From Ochrobactrum quorumnocens (GTDB lineage Bacteria > Pseudomonadota > Alphaproteobacteria > Rhizobiales > Rhizobiaceae), in assembly GCF_002278035.1 (NCBI RefSeq), contig NZ_CP022604.1, positions 806,001-870,000 of the forward strand: DNA of 64,000 nt, in the 5' to 3' direction. The notes below the pieces were generated by a model that was not told the origin of the DNA, ran no database searches, and was given only the letters and a program-made list of their open reading frames with translations. The position numbers and the translations under genes are program-made. This document shows, piece after piece, positions 1 to 9,100 of the stretch (positions within the stretch are counted from its first letter, which is position 1; each line of letters opens with the position of its first letter).

Positions 1-95
1 GTCATCAGTGCAAAAACAAGCACGGTGATAACAACGAGCTGGATGATATTGTTGTCTCCGCCAAGGATGCGGCGCATGTCGAAAGACTGTTTCAT
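1..95 (-). CDS. Sugar ABC transporter permease, N-terminal part only
   Basis: This is the first 31 codons of a gene that runs off the left edge of the window. It begins MKQSFDMRRILGG and enters a hydrophobic stretch, as expected for the cytoplasmic N-terminus and first helix of a CUT2-family permease. The ATG lies 14 nt downstream of the stop of the neighbouring permease and is preceded by AAGGGAGAAAG, a good ribosome binding site. Two adjacent permease genes after an RbsA-like ATPase are typical of Lsr (AI-2) and Rha-type transporters, where two different permeases form a heterodimer. That role is inferred from position, because most of the protein is missing. Confidence 0.75.
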   Translation of the reverse strand, partial: MKQSFDMRRILGGDNNIIQLVVITVLVFALM

Positions 96-109
96 GTCGC
101 TTTCTCCCT

Positions 110-1102
110 TTAGGCGATGCTTTTGCGATCACGCCACGCTGTGATGGCAGTGGCCGCAATGATGATGAGGCCAACCACAACGCGCTGCCATGTGGTGTCG
201 ACCTTCATGATGATGAGCGAGTTTTTGACCATCACGAGCATGAAGACGCCCATGAGTGTGCCGAGTACCGTTCCGCGACCGCCGAAAATCGACGCGCCAC
301 CGAGAACCACGGCTGCGATCACATCAAGCTCAAGGCCTACAAAATCGCGTGGATTGGCAAGCCAGATCATGGATGAATGCAGCAACCCCGCAAAACCTGC
401 CAAGGCACCCGCCACGCAATAAACGAAGAAGATCGTGCGGCGCGTGTTAAAGCCGACGCGCTTTGCAGCTTCGGGCGAGCCGCCATAGGCATAAACACTG
501 CGCCCGATCATGGTGTGAGTGAGGATCAGGTGGATCAGCAGGGCGAGCACCAGATAGACGAGGAACATCGCTGTGAGACCGAAGGTCGTGCCGGTAGCCG
601 AGGTAAGCGAGATTACATCTGTCTTGCCAAACTCGATTAGCTCTTTGGGCATCTTGTTGATGTTGACGATGCTGGTGCCAACGAGACCCAGCACAAGGCC
701 GCGCACAATGGAGCCGGTGCCGAGCGTCACGATCAGCGGGATCATCTTGAAGCGATGAATGATGAAGCCATTGAATGCGCCAAGCAGTAGGCCGATAAGC
801 GTTGCCGCTACAAAAGGAATGAACACGCCGTCATAGCCAAGGTAAACCATGGCACGGACGGTCAGATACATTGCGGCAATGGCAAAAGCCGTAAACGATA
901 CGTCGATGCCGCCGGAAATCATCACCAGCAGAACGCCAAGCGCCATGATGCCGATCACGACATTGGAACGAAGAAGCCCGAAAATATTATCCAGTGACCA
1001 GAAGGCCGGGTTGATAAGACCAATGATGATCATTGCGGCCAGAAGCACACAGGCAATGATGAATTCGGTACTGCGAAAGAATTTCATGTGCCGGTTCCTC
1101 AA
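110..1102 (-). CDS. ABC transporter permease, CUT2 (RbsC/LsrC-like) family
   Basis: The 330-residue inner-membrane protein has about eight to ten hydrophobic helices and the conserved permease region with GTGSIVRGL near the middle and VVLGGASIFGGRGT towards the C-terminus, which is characteristic of ribose/AI-2/rhamnose-type permeases. It would form the translocation channel for the substrate delivered by the binding protein encoded at 2681-3727. Its start overlaps the end of the ATPase gene by 4 nt, which suggests translational coupling in one minus-strand operon. The family is clear; the substrate (AI-2, rhamnose, ribose or another sugar) cannot be read from this subunit. Confidence 0.9.
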   Translation of the reverse strand: MRNRHMKFFRSTEFIIACVLLAAMIIIGLINPAFWSLDNIFGLLRSNVVIGIMALGVLLVMISGGIDVSFTAFAIAAMYLTVRAMVYLGYDGVFIPFVAATLIGLLLGAFNGFIIHRFKMIPLIVTLGTGSIVRGLVLGLVGTSIVNINKMPKELIEFGKTDVISLTSATGTTFGLTAMFLVYLVLALLIHLILTHTMIGRSVYAYGGSPEAAKRVGFNTRRTIFFVYCVAGALAGFAGLLHSSMIWLANPRDFVGLELDVIAAVVLGGASIFGGRGTVLGTLMGVFMLVMVKNSLIIMKVDTTWQRVVVGLIIIAATAITAWRDRKSIA

Positions 1103-2601
1103 TTCAACGTCTTGAGCCGGTCATTGACGGCGTCTTCAGTCATGTTTTCACCGGAGAGTTCATCGACAAAACGTCCACGATGCATCACCAGCACACGGTT
1201 ACAGTTCTGAACAAGCTCTGGCACATCATCGGAAATCATCAGAACGGCCAGACCTTCATCCTGTGCGAGTTTGCGGATGATGTTGTGAATCTGAGCTTTT
1301 GAACCCACATCCACGCCAACTGTTGGGCCGTTGAGGATCAGGATTTTTGCACCTGTAAGAAGCCAGCGCGCCAGCACCACGCGCTGCGCGTTGCCGCCGG
1401 AGAGATGGCTGACCGGCGTATGCGGGCCTGGGGCGACGATATTCATCGCAGAGAACATATCGCGGGTTGTTGCGTCAGCTTTTTTGCGATTGATAAATAT
1501 GCCGCGCACGAATTTCTCAATCGAGGTCACAATAATATTGCGCTCAATCGACTGGGTGAGGAACAGCCCTTCGGTGAGGCGATCTTCCGGCACATAAGCA
1601 ACGCCGCTGGCGATGCCTTCCTGCACGGTTTTGGGATGAACGGACTTGCCATCAATCCGCACAGCGCCAGTAAAATCCGGTTTCATGCCGAAGAGCGCCA
1701 GCGCAAGTTCCGTGCGGCCTGAGCCGATCAGCCCGGAAATCCCTACAATCTCACCAGCATGAAGTGTGAGACTGGCATTTTCCACGGTACCTGGTACGGT
1801 CAGATTTTCGACTTCAAGGCTTGGTGCGCTGGCCGCTCCATCACGCAGTGCCCAATGATAGCTGTGCGCCATCAATTCCTGACCGGTCATGGCGCGGGTG
1901 ATAGCCGGTTCGTCAAATTCGTTGATCGGACCTTCCGCAACCTTCTTGCCATTGCGAAAAACCGTGAGCCTCTCGCTGATTTCCAGCATTTCGCGCATTT
2001 TATGGCTGACGAAAAGTACCGCGATGCCCTGCGCCTGAATATCGCGCACGATCTTGAAAAGTGCGTCGACTTCGTTTCGGGTGAGGGCGGTTGTCGGTTC
2101 ATCCATGATCAATAGCCGCGCATCAGCCATCATCGCGCGCGCAATTGCTACAATCTGTTTGCCGGAGGTTGGTAGACTGTCCACATCGGCATCCAGATCC
2201 ATCTGAACGCCAAGACGATCAAGCGCCTGCTGCGCAAGTTCGCGCACGCGCTTCCAGTCAACAGCCTTGCGGCCTTCCATGAGAAAAGTATTAATCGCGA
2301 GGTTCTCTGCGACCGTCAGGTTCCCGAACAGGGAGAAGTCCTGATAAATAACCTGAATGCCGTGGTGCACGGATTTGACGGGATCAAGCTTGCCGACTGT
2401 CTTGCCGTCGATAAGGATTTCACCGTCTTCAGGCGTGTAAACACCAGACATGATTTTGATTACAGTGGACTTGCCAGAGCCATTTTCGCCCGCAAGGCAA
2501 TGAATTTCGCCCGGCTTGATGGCAAGAGATACGTCGTCCAGCGCTTTAACGCCGCCGAAGCGCTTGCCGATATGGCGCAATTCGATGAGATTCTCAGTCA
2601 T
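1099..2601 (-). CDS. Sugar ABC transporter ATP-binding protein, duplicated (RbsA-like)
   Basis: The 500-residue protein has two tandem ABC domains. The N-terminal half has an intact Walker A (AGENGSGKST) and a Walker B ending in LLIMDEPT. The C-terminal half has the usual degenerate P-loop (SGLIGSGRTE) and a LSGGNAQ signature, as in RbsA/MglA/LsrA. It energises import through the two adjacent permeases. The ATG at 2601 is preferred over the upstream TTG at 2616 because GAGG sits about 5 nt upstream of it. It is the second gene of the minus-strand operon, between the binding protein and the first permease. Confidence 0.92.
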   Translation of the reverse strand: MTENLIELRHIGKRFGGVKALDDVSLAIKPGEIHCLAGENGSGKSTVIKIMSGVYTPEDGEILIDGKTVGKLDPVKSVHHGIQVIYQDFSLFGNLTVAENLAINTFLMEGRKAVDWKRVRELAQQALDRLGVQMDLDADVDSLPTSGKQIVAIARAMMADARLLIMDEPTTALTRNEVDALFKIVRDIQAQGIAVLFVSHKMREMLEISERLTVFRNGKKVAEGPINEFDEPAITRAMTGQELMAHSYHWALRDGAASAPSLEVENLTVPGTVENASLTLHAGEIVGISGLIGSGRTELALALFGMKPDFTGAVRIDGKSVHPKTVQEGIASGVAYVPEDRLTEGLFLTQSIERNIIVTSIEKFVRGIFINRKKADATTRDMFSAMNIVAPGPHTPVSHLSGGNAQRVVLARWLLTGAKILILNGPTVGVDVGSKAQIHNIIRKLAQDEGLAVLMISDDVPELVQNCNRVLVMHRGRFVDELSGENMTEDAVNDRLKTLN

Positions 2602-2639
2602 AAAGGCCTCGTGCAAGGCTGCAAATGCAGATGGAATGG

Positions 2640-2667
2640 GGAGAAAGAGGCGAGGGCCTCTTTCTCC
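2640..2667 (-). promoter_or_regulatory. Stem-loop between binding-protein and ATPase genes
   Basis: A perfect 11-bp inverted repeat (GGAGAAAGAGG / CCTCTTTCTCC) with a 6-nt loop lies 14 nt beyond the stop codon of the binding-protein gene and before the ATPase gene. There is no clean T-run, so it is more likely an mRNA-stabilising or partial-termination hairpin than a full terminator. Such hairpins commonly raise binding-protein expression over membrane components in ABC operons. The role is inferred; the hairpin is seen directly. Confidence 0.7.
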
Positions 2668-2680
2668 TGTTCAGCAACGA

Positions 2681-3727
2681 TTAAAAATCGTACTGATCCA
2701 TGTTTTCCTTGGTTACGCCGACCCAGCCTGCGCCGTAGAGCAGGTTTGGCTTGGAAGCGTCAGGAGCGATCAGGCTTTCATAGCCAGGCAGGCCGAGATT
2801 TAGACCAGCCTTGATTTGCTCATTCTTCTTTTCAAGCGCTGCAACTGCCAGCATGTTCATGGCATAGCCTGCGACGGCCGGGTCCCAGAACTGAATGTAC
2901 TGAACGTCATCATTCTTGATGTATTCACCGGCCACCGACACAAGACCTGTGCCTGCGAAAGAGACTTTGCCCTTCAGGCCACCTTCGGCAATCAGACGGC
3001 CAGCGCCAGCAGAAGTTGGCATCGGAGCCCCGAGAATGCCGGTGATGTCCGGATAAGCGGTCATCGCTTCTTTGAGCTTGTTATAGTCGGTGTTTGCATC
3101 GTCATAGGTTTCGAGACGTTCGGTTGCCTGCGACATTTCCGGGAAATTGGCCTTCTGGTACTCGACGGCACCATCAACCCATTCCATCTGTGACTTCGAG
3201 GTCAGGCTGCCGACAGTAGCAACATACTTACCTTTGCCGCCCATCGACTTGCCGAGTTCCTTCATCAGGTTCGCGCCGTAAGCCTTGTTGTCGAAGGCTT
3301 CGATGTCATAGTCGACATTCTGAATGTTGGAAGCTTCATGGCTGACGACGACGATGCCGCGTTCACGAGCCTTCTTCAAGACTGGTTCCACCGCCTCAAC
3401 CGAGAACGGCACGATGGCAATAGCGTCAACGCCCTGTGCGATCAGGTTTTCGACGATCTGCACCTGAGCTGCAGCATCTGCCTGGCTTGGGCCGACCATC
3501 CACACGTCGTTGCCGGTATCTGACTTGAACTGTTCAACACCATCACGCATACGGTCGAACCAGGCAATTCCGTCGACCTTAACAACCGTCGCAATCGTGT
3601 ATTTCTTATCGTTTGCGGTTGTGATCAGATCTTTGTTGATCTTGGATGTATCGACGACGCCTTCAGCAAAAGCATGTGGCACGGCAACAGACATGGCAAT
3701 AGCCATGGACGCGATAAACTTCTTCAC
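2681..3727 (-). CDS. Periplasmic sugar/AI-2-type substrate-binding protein (LsrB/RhaS-like)
   Basis: This 348-residue secreted protein has a signal peptide in the first 21 residues (KKFIASMAIAMSVAVPHAFA, then EGV). The type I periplasmic-binding fold shows in repeated motifs such as VQIVENLIAQGVDAIAIVPF and the ending KENMDQYDF, closely like LsrB-type proteins, which end in a similar DNIDKYDF. The start is GTG at 3727, preceded by GGGAGGAAA. It is the first gene of the transporter operon and is divergent from a DeoR repressor. It would capture the substrate in the periplasm. The sequence fits AI-2, rhamnose or an unknown pentose; an LsrB assignment alone does not prove AI-2 uptake, since no lsrK, lsrF or lsrG is visible. 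Confidence 0.88.
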   Translation of the reverse strand: MKKFIASMAIAMSVAVPHAFAEGVVDTSKINKDLITTANDKKYTIATVVKVDGIAWFDRMRDGVEQFKSDTGNDVWMVGPSQADAAAQVQIVENLIAQGVDAIAIVPFSVEAVEPVLKKARERGIVVVSHEASNIQNVDYDIEAFDNKAYGANLMKELGKSMGGKGKYVATVGSLTSKSQMEWVDGAVEYQKANFPEMSQATERLETYDDANTDYNKLKEAMTAYPDITGILGAPMPTSAGAGRLIAEGGLKGKVSFAGTGLVSVAGEYIKNDDVQYIQFWDPAVAGYAMNMLAVAALEKKNEQIKAGLNLGLPGYESLIAPDASKPNLLYGAGWVGVTKENMDQYDF

Positions 3728-4089
3728 CGGTATTTCCTCCCTGGAAATGAATAGCCCCCGCCTAAACGCATCATCGTCAGACGAGATTGGTGACTACTGA
3801 TTTTTACGCTGGTGCTTCGCTGCTTGATGCTGACACCAGTGTCTCCTCCTTTGCAGCACTAAGCGCCGCAAATTCCTCTCTTTGGCGCTGGCTGCATGTT
3901 GCGCTGCCGCTTGCCATAAATTCTTGTTGTCAGAACCTCCCGATAATGCGAATTATAATGTTACAATTCGATCATTATGTTTGGATCGTTTCATATTTCT
4001 GTTCGACCTGTCAAGTATGTGTCGTCGCAATTGCACCAATTGATGCGGCAAGCTAAACGAAGGTGAGCAGCAACCGAAATGGGGAATCA
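3728..4089. promoter_or_regulatory. Divergent promoter/operator region between transporter and DeoR regulator
   Basis: This 362-bp segment separates the transporter operon from its likely repressor. Positions about 3950-4015 are much richer in A+T than the surroundings and contain repeated GATC-ATTATGTTTG-GATC-GTTTCATATTT blocks and an AATTATAAT element, plausible sites for a DeoR-family repressor and divergent -10 boxes. The repeats are seen; regulator binding is inferred. No open frame here looks coding. Confidence 0.5.
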
Positions 4090-4800
4090 GTGAGCAGAAT
4101 CAGCCGTAAAGACGAACGGATTGCCGAACTCGCAGCCCTTGTGGACGAAACAGGAGTCGTGCGTATTCGCGATGCGGCCTTGAGGCTCGGCGTGTCAGAA
4201 ATGACAATCCGCCGGGATATAAGCAATGATACCGGACCGCTCAATTGTTTGGGTGGTTACATTATTCCTGTTCAGGATAATGGAAACGACAGCGATTATG
4301 TCTTTGATTTTGAAAAAGACTGTCATGCCAACGCGAAGATTCTGGCATGTGCCGCTGCCGCCGCGCTCATCGAGCCGCATGATACCGTGTTCATCGATTG
4401 TGGCACGACAACACCGCATCTGGCGCAGTTGATTCCGCATAATCAGCACATCACTGTGGTTTGTTATTCCCTGAATGTTGCTGAGATTCTATCTCGTCGG
4501 GATGATGTCCGGTTGATCGTGCTTGGCGGTGTTTATCACCCCGAAGCGGCTTCATTTTCGAGTGACGAGGGCATTGAAGTTCTCAAGCGCGTGAATATCA
4601 ACAAGGCTTTCATGTCAGCAGGCGGAGTGGATGATCAGCACGGTGTAACCTGCTCTCACTTTCATGAAGTGCCGGTCAAGCAGATGGCGATGCAGCGAGC
4701 TTTACAAAAGCATCTGGTCGTTGATGAAAGTAAATTCGGCAAGGTCCGCGCTGCGCGCTTTGCAGGGGTGGCGGATTTTAATTCAATTGTTTCAGGCTAA
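4090..4800 (+). CDS. DeoR/GlpR-family transcriptional regulator
   Basis: The protein is about 236 residues. The N-terminal DeoR helix-turn-helix includes RIRDAALRLGVSEMTIRRDI and is followed by a DeoR C-terminal sensor domain with FIDCGTTTPHLAQLIP, which binds phosphosugar-type effectors in this family. GTG at 4090 is chosen because GGGGAA lies just upstream; an in-frame GTG at 4063 would add nine residues with a poorer binding site. It is divergent from the sugar transporter and most simply represses it until an inducer appears. The target and inducer are inferred from position only. Confidence 0.88.
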   Translation: MSRISRKDERIAELAALVDETGVVRIRDAALRLGVSEMTIRRDISNDTGPLNCLGGYIIPVQDNGNDSDYVFDFEKDCHANAKILACAAAAALIEPHDTVFIDCGTTTPHLAQLIPHNQHITVVCYSLNVAEILSRRDDVRLIVLGGVYHPEAASFSSDEGIEVLKRVNINKAFMSAGGVDDQHGVTCSHFHEVPVKQMAMQRALQKHLVVDESKFGKVRAARFAGVADFNSIVSG

Positions 4801-4847
4801 ACAATTTGCGCTCAAAGCCTTCGAGGGCTGATTTTGAGGAGATCTTG

Positions 4848-5240
4848 TTGCAGTTCAAGTTTTCTCTGACGGCACTCATCACCGCCATTGCTCTCTTCCT
4901 CGCGTTAGCGGCCTTAGCCACAGCGGGGGCTGGCTTGGGCTGGATAAGAAGCTTTCTGGGCGATGTGATCGCAGTGATCTTTGTCTATTCCGCTTTGCGC
5001 ATCATGATTGATGGGAACAGAATTTTGTTGGCCGTTGCAGCCTTCTTGATTGGTGTCGCCATCGAGCTGGGTCAATATCTCGCAAAGATTACCGGTATCG
5101 AAATTGGCAATCGAGCACTGAGGATCATCCTCGGTGCTACACCTGACTGGCTTGATGTGCTGGCCTATGGCATCGGTGCCGTGCTGATCATTACATGTCT
5201 TGAGTTGCGCGGAAGATTGAAGTTTTCTCGTCGAACCTGA
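4848..5240 (+). CDS. DUF2809 family small membrane protein
   Basis: The product is about 130 residues with four predicted transmembrane helices. The pattern GDVIAVIFVYSALRIM, then AIELGQYL, then TPDWLDVLAYGIGA near the end matches the DUF2809 (VanZ-like fold) family, whose function is unknown. TTG at 4848 is preferred since GAGGAG precedes it by 6 nt; TTG codons at 4806 and 4845 are alternatives. It lies 47 nt after the deoR-type gene on the same strand and could be cotranscribed with it. No role can be inferred. Confidence 0.72.
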   Translation: MQFKFSLTALITAIALFLALAALATAGAGLGWIRSFLGDVIAVIFVYSALRIMIDGNRILLAVAAFLIGVAIELGQYLAKITGIEIGNRALRIILGATPDWLDVLAYGIGAVLIITCLELRGRLKFSRRT

Positions 5241-5403
5241 GTTTTTTGTTATCAAACTTTCTTTGAACACAATATCATTCTATACATCTCGGCATAGGCA
5301 TTGCTGATGAGCGCTGGAACGCGTCTGTCGCTCGCAATAGCCTTCATCAATTGACGCTTTTGACCACGGATGTACTGGCACTGGTAGACATTGATGATCA
5401 GGA

Positions 5404-5434
5404 AGGTCGGTGCATTTTTGCCCCGGCCTTTTTT
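5404..5434 (+). terminator. Rho-independent terminator
   Basis: A 7-bp stem (AGGTCGG pairing with CCGGCCT, with one G-T pair) is followed by six T residues. It lies 160 nt after the DUF2809 gene. No convincing gene fills the space between. Confidence 0.65.
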
Positions 5435-5463
5435 GTTGCGCTGATTTGCTTGGGTCTACGCAT

Positions 5464-5569
5464 TAGAGCGCCGTGCGCCCTCTTGGGCGCACAAAGGTCG
5501 CTCTAACACTTTATATTTACAGCATAATTTTACCTTAAACTGATTCAAGTTTAAAGAATTATGCTGTAG
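5464..5569. repeat. 106-bp dispersed repeat, type B copy 1
   Basis: This copy starts TAGAGCGCCGTGCGCCC and ends ATTATGCTGTAG. It contains an inner palindrome GTGCGCCC-tctt-GGGCGCAC and a terminal inverted pair CAGCATAATT/AATTATGCTG. A second copy at 58089-58194 has the same length and differs at about three positions. The size and palindromy resemble Brucella Bru-RS elements, but I cannot verify the identity without a comparison. Confidence 0.9.
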
Positions 5570-5609
5570 AGCGTGTCGCGCTTGATCGCACCCACGGCAC
5601 TCGCTCTAG
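5570..5609. repeat. Short copy of dispersed repeat type A
   Basis: This 40-bp piece (AGCGTGTCGCGCTTGATCGC through CTCGCTCTAG) matches one end of the 108-bp repeats at 9755, 57141 and 63879. It is directly joined to the type B repeat, and the gene remnant starts immediately after it. Confidence 0.75.
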
Positions 5610-5825
5610 GATTGCGGTGAATTCTCTGAAAATTCCAATGATATACATTGCCCCCAAAAGGCGAATGGTCTGAAGCTTACGTCGCCCGGTTCAGGTGTCG
5701 ACACGCTGTTCGGCGGCTTCATCTTCAATCTGATCGGTCCACAGCCTATGCCATGTGCGTCCGCCGGTTTCGGCGTGGCTGGACTGATCGCCATCATCGA
5801 AACACGGGAGCGCAATGCTCAATGA
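5610..5825 (+). pseudogene. 3' remnant of an unrecognised gene, cut by a repeat
   Basis: One frame is open for 71 codons from the end of the repeat to a TGA at 5823-5825 and reads like protein (for example DTLFGGFIFNLIGPQPMP, then GFGVAGLIAIIETRERN). It has no start codon or ribosome binding site and meets an in-frame TAG within the repeat just upstream. I do not recognise the family. The likely reading is the C-terminal stump of a gene whose front was lost when the repeat arrived or rearranged. Confidence 0.4.
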
Positions 5826-6180
5826 CAATTGCATATCTCGGCGCTCGAATGTGTTCGGCTGTTCGTGTCGCTATAAGAGATATTGTTCCATCGCAGCAAC
5901 CAGCTGATCTGGGGCCGCATCGGCAGAATGTCTCTCAGAGAATTGGATTAAGCGTGTTCTGTAGTGAAGTAAACGTAACAATTAATATTATTAATGTTTA
6001 ATATTAAAAATAATATCCCGGATTGATTAACGTTATTTTTATGATATCCATTCAAATAATAAGTATATTGAAATCAATATTAATGTTTATTTAATTTAGT
6101 AATATAAAATATATTTATTTGAATACTAATTTAACGAAGCTTTGAATTCTAGACTTAGGGTCTGTGGAGCAGGAATATTA
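5826..6180. other. AT-rich leader upstream of the first autotransporter
   Basis: This is a 355-bp non-coding stretch. From about 5970 to 6140 it is almost entirely A and T, with repeated TTAATATTATTAATG-like units, in sharp contrast with the GC-rich neighbourhood. It probably holds the autotransporter promoter and may bind nucleoid proteins; no specific -35/-10 pair stands out from the AT background. Confidence 0.6.
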
Positions 6181-9100
6181 ATGCCAAGCATCAAAATATT
6201 AAATCACAGCCAAATTGCACTAAGGTCAGGTGCTTCTCTCGCGGCCCTCGTACTGGGTTGCGCCATGCTGTTGTCCTCGGCTGCTTTCGCCGATCCTTCG
6301 ATTACCTATACCGGTAGCGTTTCACCACCCCCGCCAGCAGGAGTGACCAACTGGGATCTGTCGGACGAGAGTCTGACAGTCGGGGATTCCGGCTCAGGTA
6401 CATTGAACATTATGGGTGGTGCCTCTGTAACCAGTCAAACTTTGCTGATCGGCTACTGGAATCTTTCCGATCCGGCATCTGTTACTGTTGATGGCAAGGG
6501 TTCCACTCTTTCTGTGACCACCGGGGGGATCACTATTGGAGAAGAGTTAAGTGATAGTGCAACTCTCACTGTCAGTAATGGTGGCCGTGTAGATTCACCG
6601 ACAGCTGTTGGTAATAACATCGTTGTTGGGGCCGAAGCGGGAAGCACGGGGCACTTGATTATTACGGGTCAGGGGTCGGTGTTTAATGCTCACGATAATG
6701 TCATCAACGTTGGCTTTGAAGGGGAGGGCGATCTGATGATAGCCGATGGTGGGCAGGTGACGGGGAGCCAGATCAGCCTGGGTTCTTTTAAAGGAACAGG
6801 GACTGCCATTATATCGGGCGAAGGTTCTGCGTGGAATGGTCAGGATGGCATCATCGTCGGGCAGCAGAGCGATGGTAAACTGGATATCTATGACGGCGGT
6901 AGCATCAATGATCGCTTACTGCATATTGCCTATGACAATGGGACAACCGGCATTGTTAACGTTGGCGGTGAGGTCGGTCAGTCCGCAAAAGCCGCAGGAA
7001 ACTTGAACGTTGATGCAATCAAGTTCAATCGGAACGGTGGCGGCAGCAACGGCGTTCTGAACTTCAACACGACAGATGGAACCACGGTTCGCGCAGCGAT
7101 CAGCGGCAAGGGCACGATCAACCAGATTGCTGGAACGACTGTCTTTACGGGTGATAATTCTGCTTATACCGGCACGATGAACATTACTGGCGGCATGTTG
7201 CAGCTTGGGGATGGGGGGCACGAGCGGTGATCTCGCGGTTGATGTTAGCACGGGGACGGATGCGACGCATAAGGGCGTGTTGGCCTTTAATCGTTCCGAT
7301 GATGTGACATTCTCGAATGTAATCAGCGGTACGGGTTCAGTCACCCAAATGGGAGCCGGGACGACCACGCTGACCGAGGATAATAGTTATTCCGGCGGTA
7401 CGACGATTACAGGCGGCACACTTTCGGTCTCGTCTGATGCCAAGCTTGGCAATGCAGATGGTGGGCTGACGCTCGATGGCGGTACGCTGCAGGTTACTGG
7501 TACACAGTATACGTCGACAGATCGCGCCATGACGCTTGGCAGTCATGGCGGCGGGTTTGACATCGCCGATGCCAGCAATAGCTTTGCCGTTACACAAGCA
7601 CTTTCCGGTGATGGTCGCGTCTGGAAGCGTGGTGACGGCACCTTGCTCCTTTCCGGCGGCAACAGTTTCTCTGGTGGTCTGACGGTCGAGAAGGGCACAG
7701 CACAGGCGGGTGCCGCCGATCATGCCTTCGGTTCTGGTCTTCTAACGGTCAATGATGGCGCAAAAGCTGACCTTGCCGGTTTCAACACCACCGTTGGTGG
7801 TCTGGCTGGCGCGGGCAATGTGGCGATGAGGTCCGGCGATCTCACTCTTGATCAAGCGATCGATACGACATTTGCCGGTGTAATCGATGGTTCGGGTTCT
7901 CTGACCAAGAATGGTCTTGGTGACCTGACTCTTTCGGGAACCAGCAGCTACAGTGGCGCAACGAATGTTAACGAAGGCAAACTCATACAGGCTGCACAAG
8001 GCGCTTTGTCTGGTGCATCTGTTTACACGGTTGCAAATGGCTCAGGCATTGACCTTGGTGGCTTCTCGACGTCGATGGCTGCGCTCATCAATGACGGTCA
8101 TGTCAATTTTGGCGGCAATGGTGGCACCACACTGAATGTGACAGGCAATTATGCTGGCAACGGCGGCATGATGACGATCAATACGGTTCTGGGCGGTGAC
8201 GATTCCAAGACCGATATGCTGAAAGTCGGCGGCAACACGTCCGGTTCCACGAAGCTCTATGTCAACAATGTCGGCGGCACAGGTGCGCAGACGGTCAATG
8301 GCATTAAGGTTGTCGATATTGGCGGCAACTCTGGTGGGACTTTTTCGCTCGCCAACAGCTATCAGACTAAAGATGGCCAACAGGCGGTGGTGGGCGGCGC
8401 TTATGCCTATACGCTGGAGCAAGGCGGCACCAATACACCGGATGACGGTGACTGGTATCTCTCAAGCCACGTCGATGGTCCAAATCCCGGCCCTGATCCA
8501 GAACCTCGTTACAGTGCGGGTGTGCCAGTTTATGAAGGCTATGCGCAGAATATGCTGGCGCTCAACAAGTTGCCAACCCTCCAGCAACGCGTGGGCAACC
8601 GCTACTGGACCGGAGAGAACGGCAATGGTGCAGATAATGGTGCCGTTGTGGACAATTACGGCATTTGGGCGCGCGTCGAAGGAGCACATAACCGTCTGGA
8701 ACCGGACACCTCTACATCGCGCATGAAGCAGGACATCAACACGCTTACAATGCAGGCGGGCGTTGATGGCCAATTCTATGAGGGTGAGAACGGCAAACTG
8801 ATCGCTGGCATCACTGGCCAATATGGACATGCCAAGGGCGACGTCTCTTCTTTCCATGGTGATGGCGATATCAGCACCGATGCTTGGAGCCTTGGTGCTA
8901 CGGCCACCTGGTATGGCAATGACGGTCTTTATGTCGACGGTCAGGCACAGGTGACGTGGTTCGACAATGATCTCAACTCCACCACGGCCAATAAAGGTCT
9001 TGCTGATGGCAGCAAAGCAACCGGCTATGCGATGAGCCTTGAAGCCGGTCAGCGGTTTGCCATCAATCAGAGCTGGTCTCTGACACCGCAGGCACAACTG

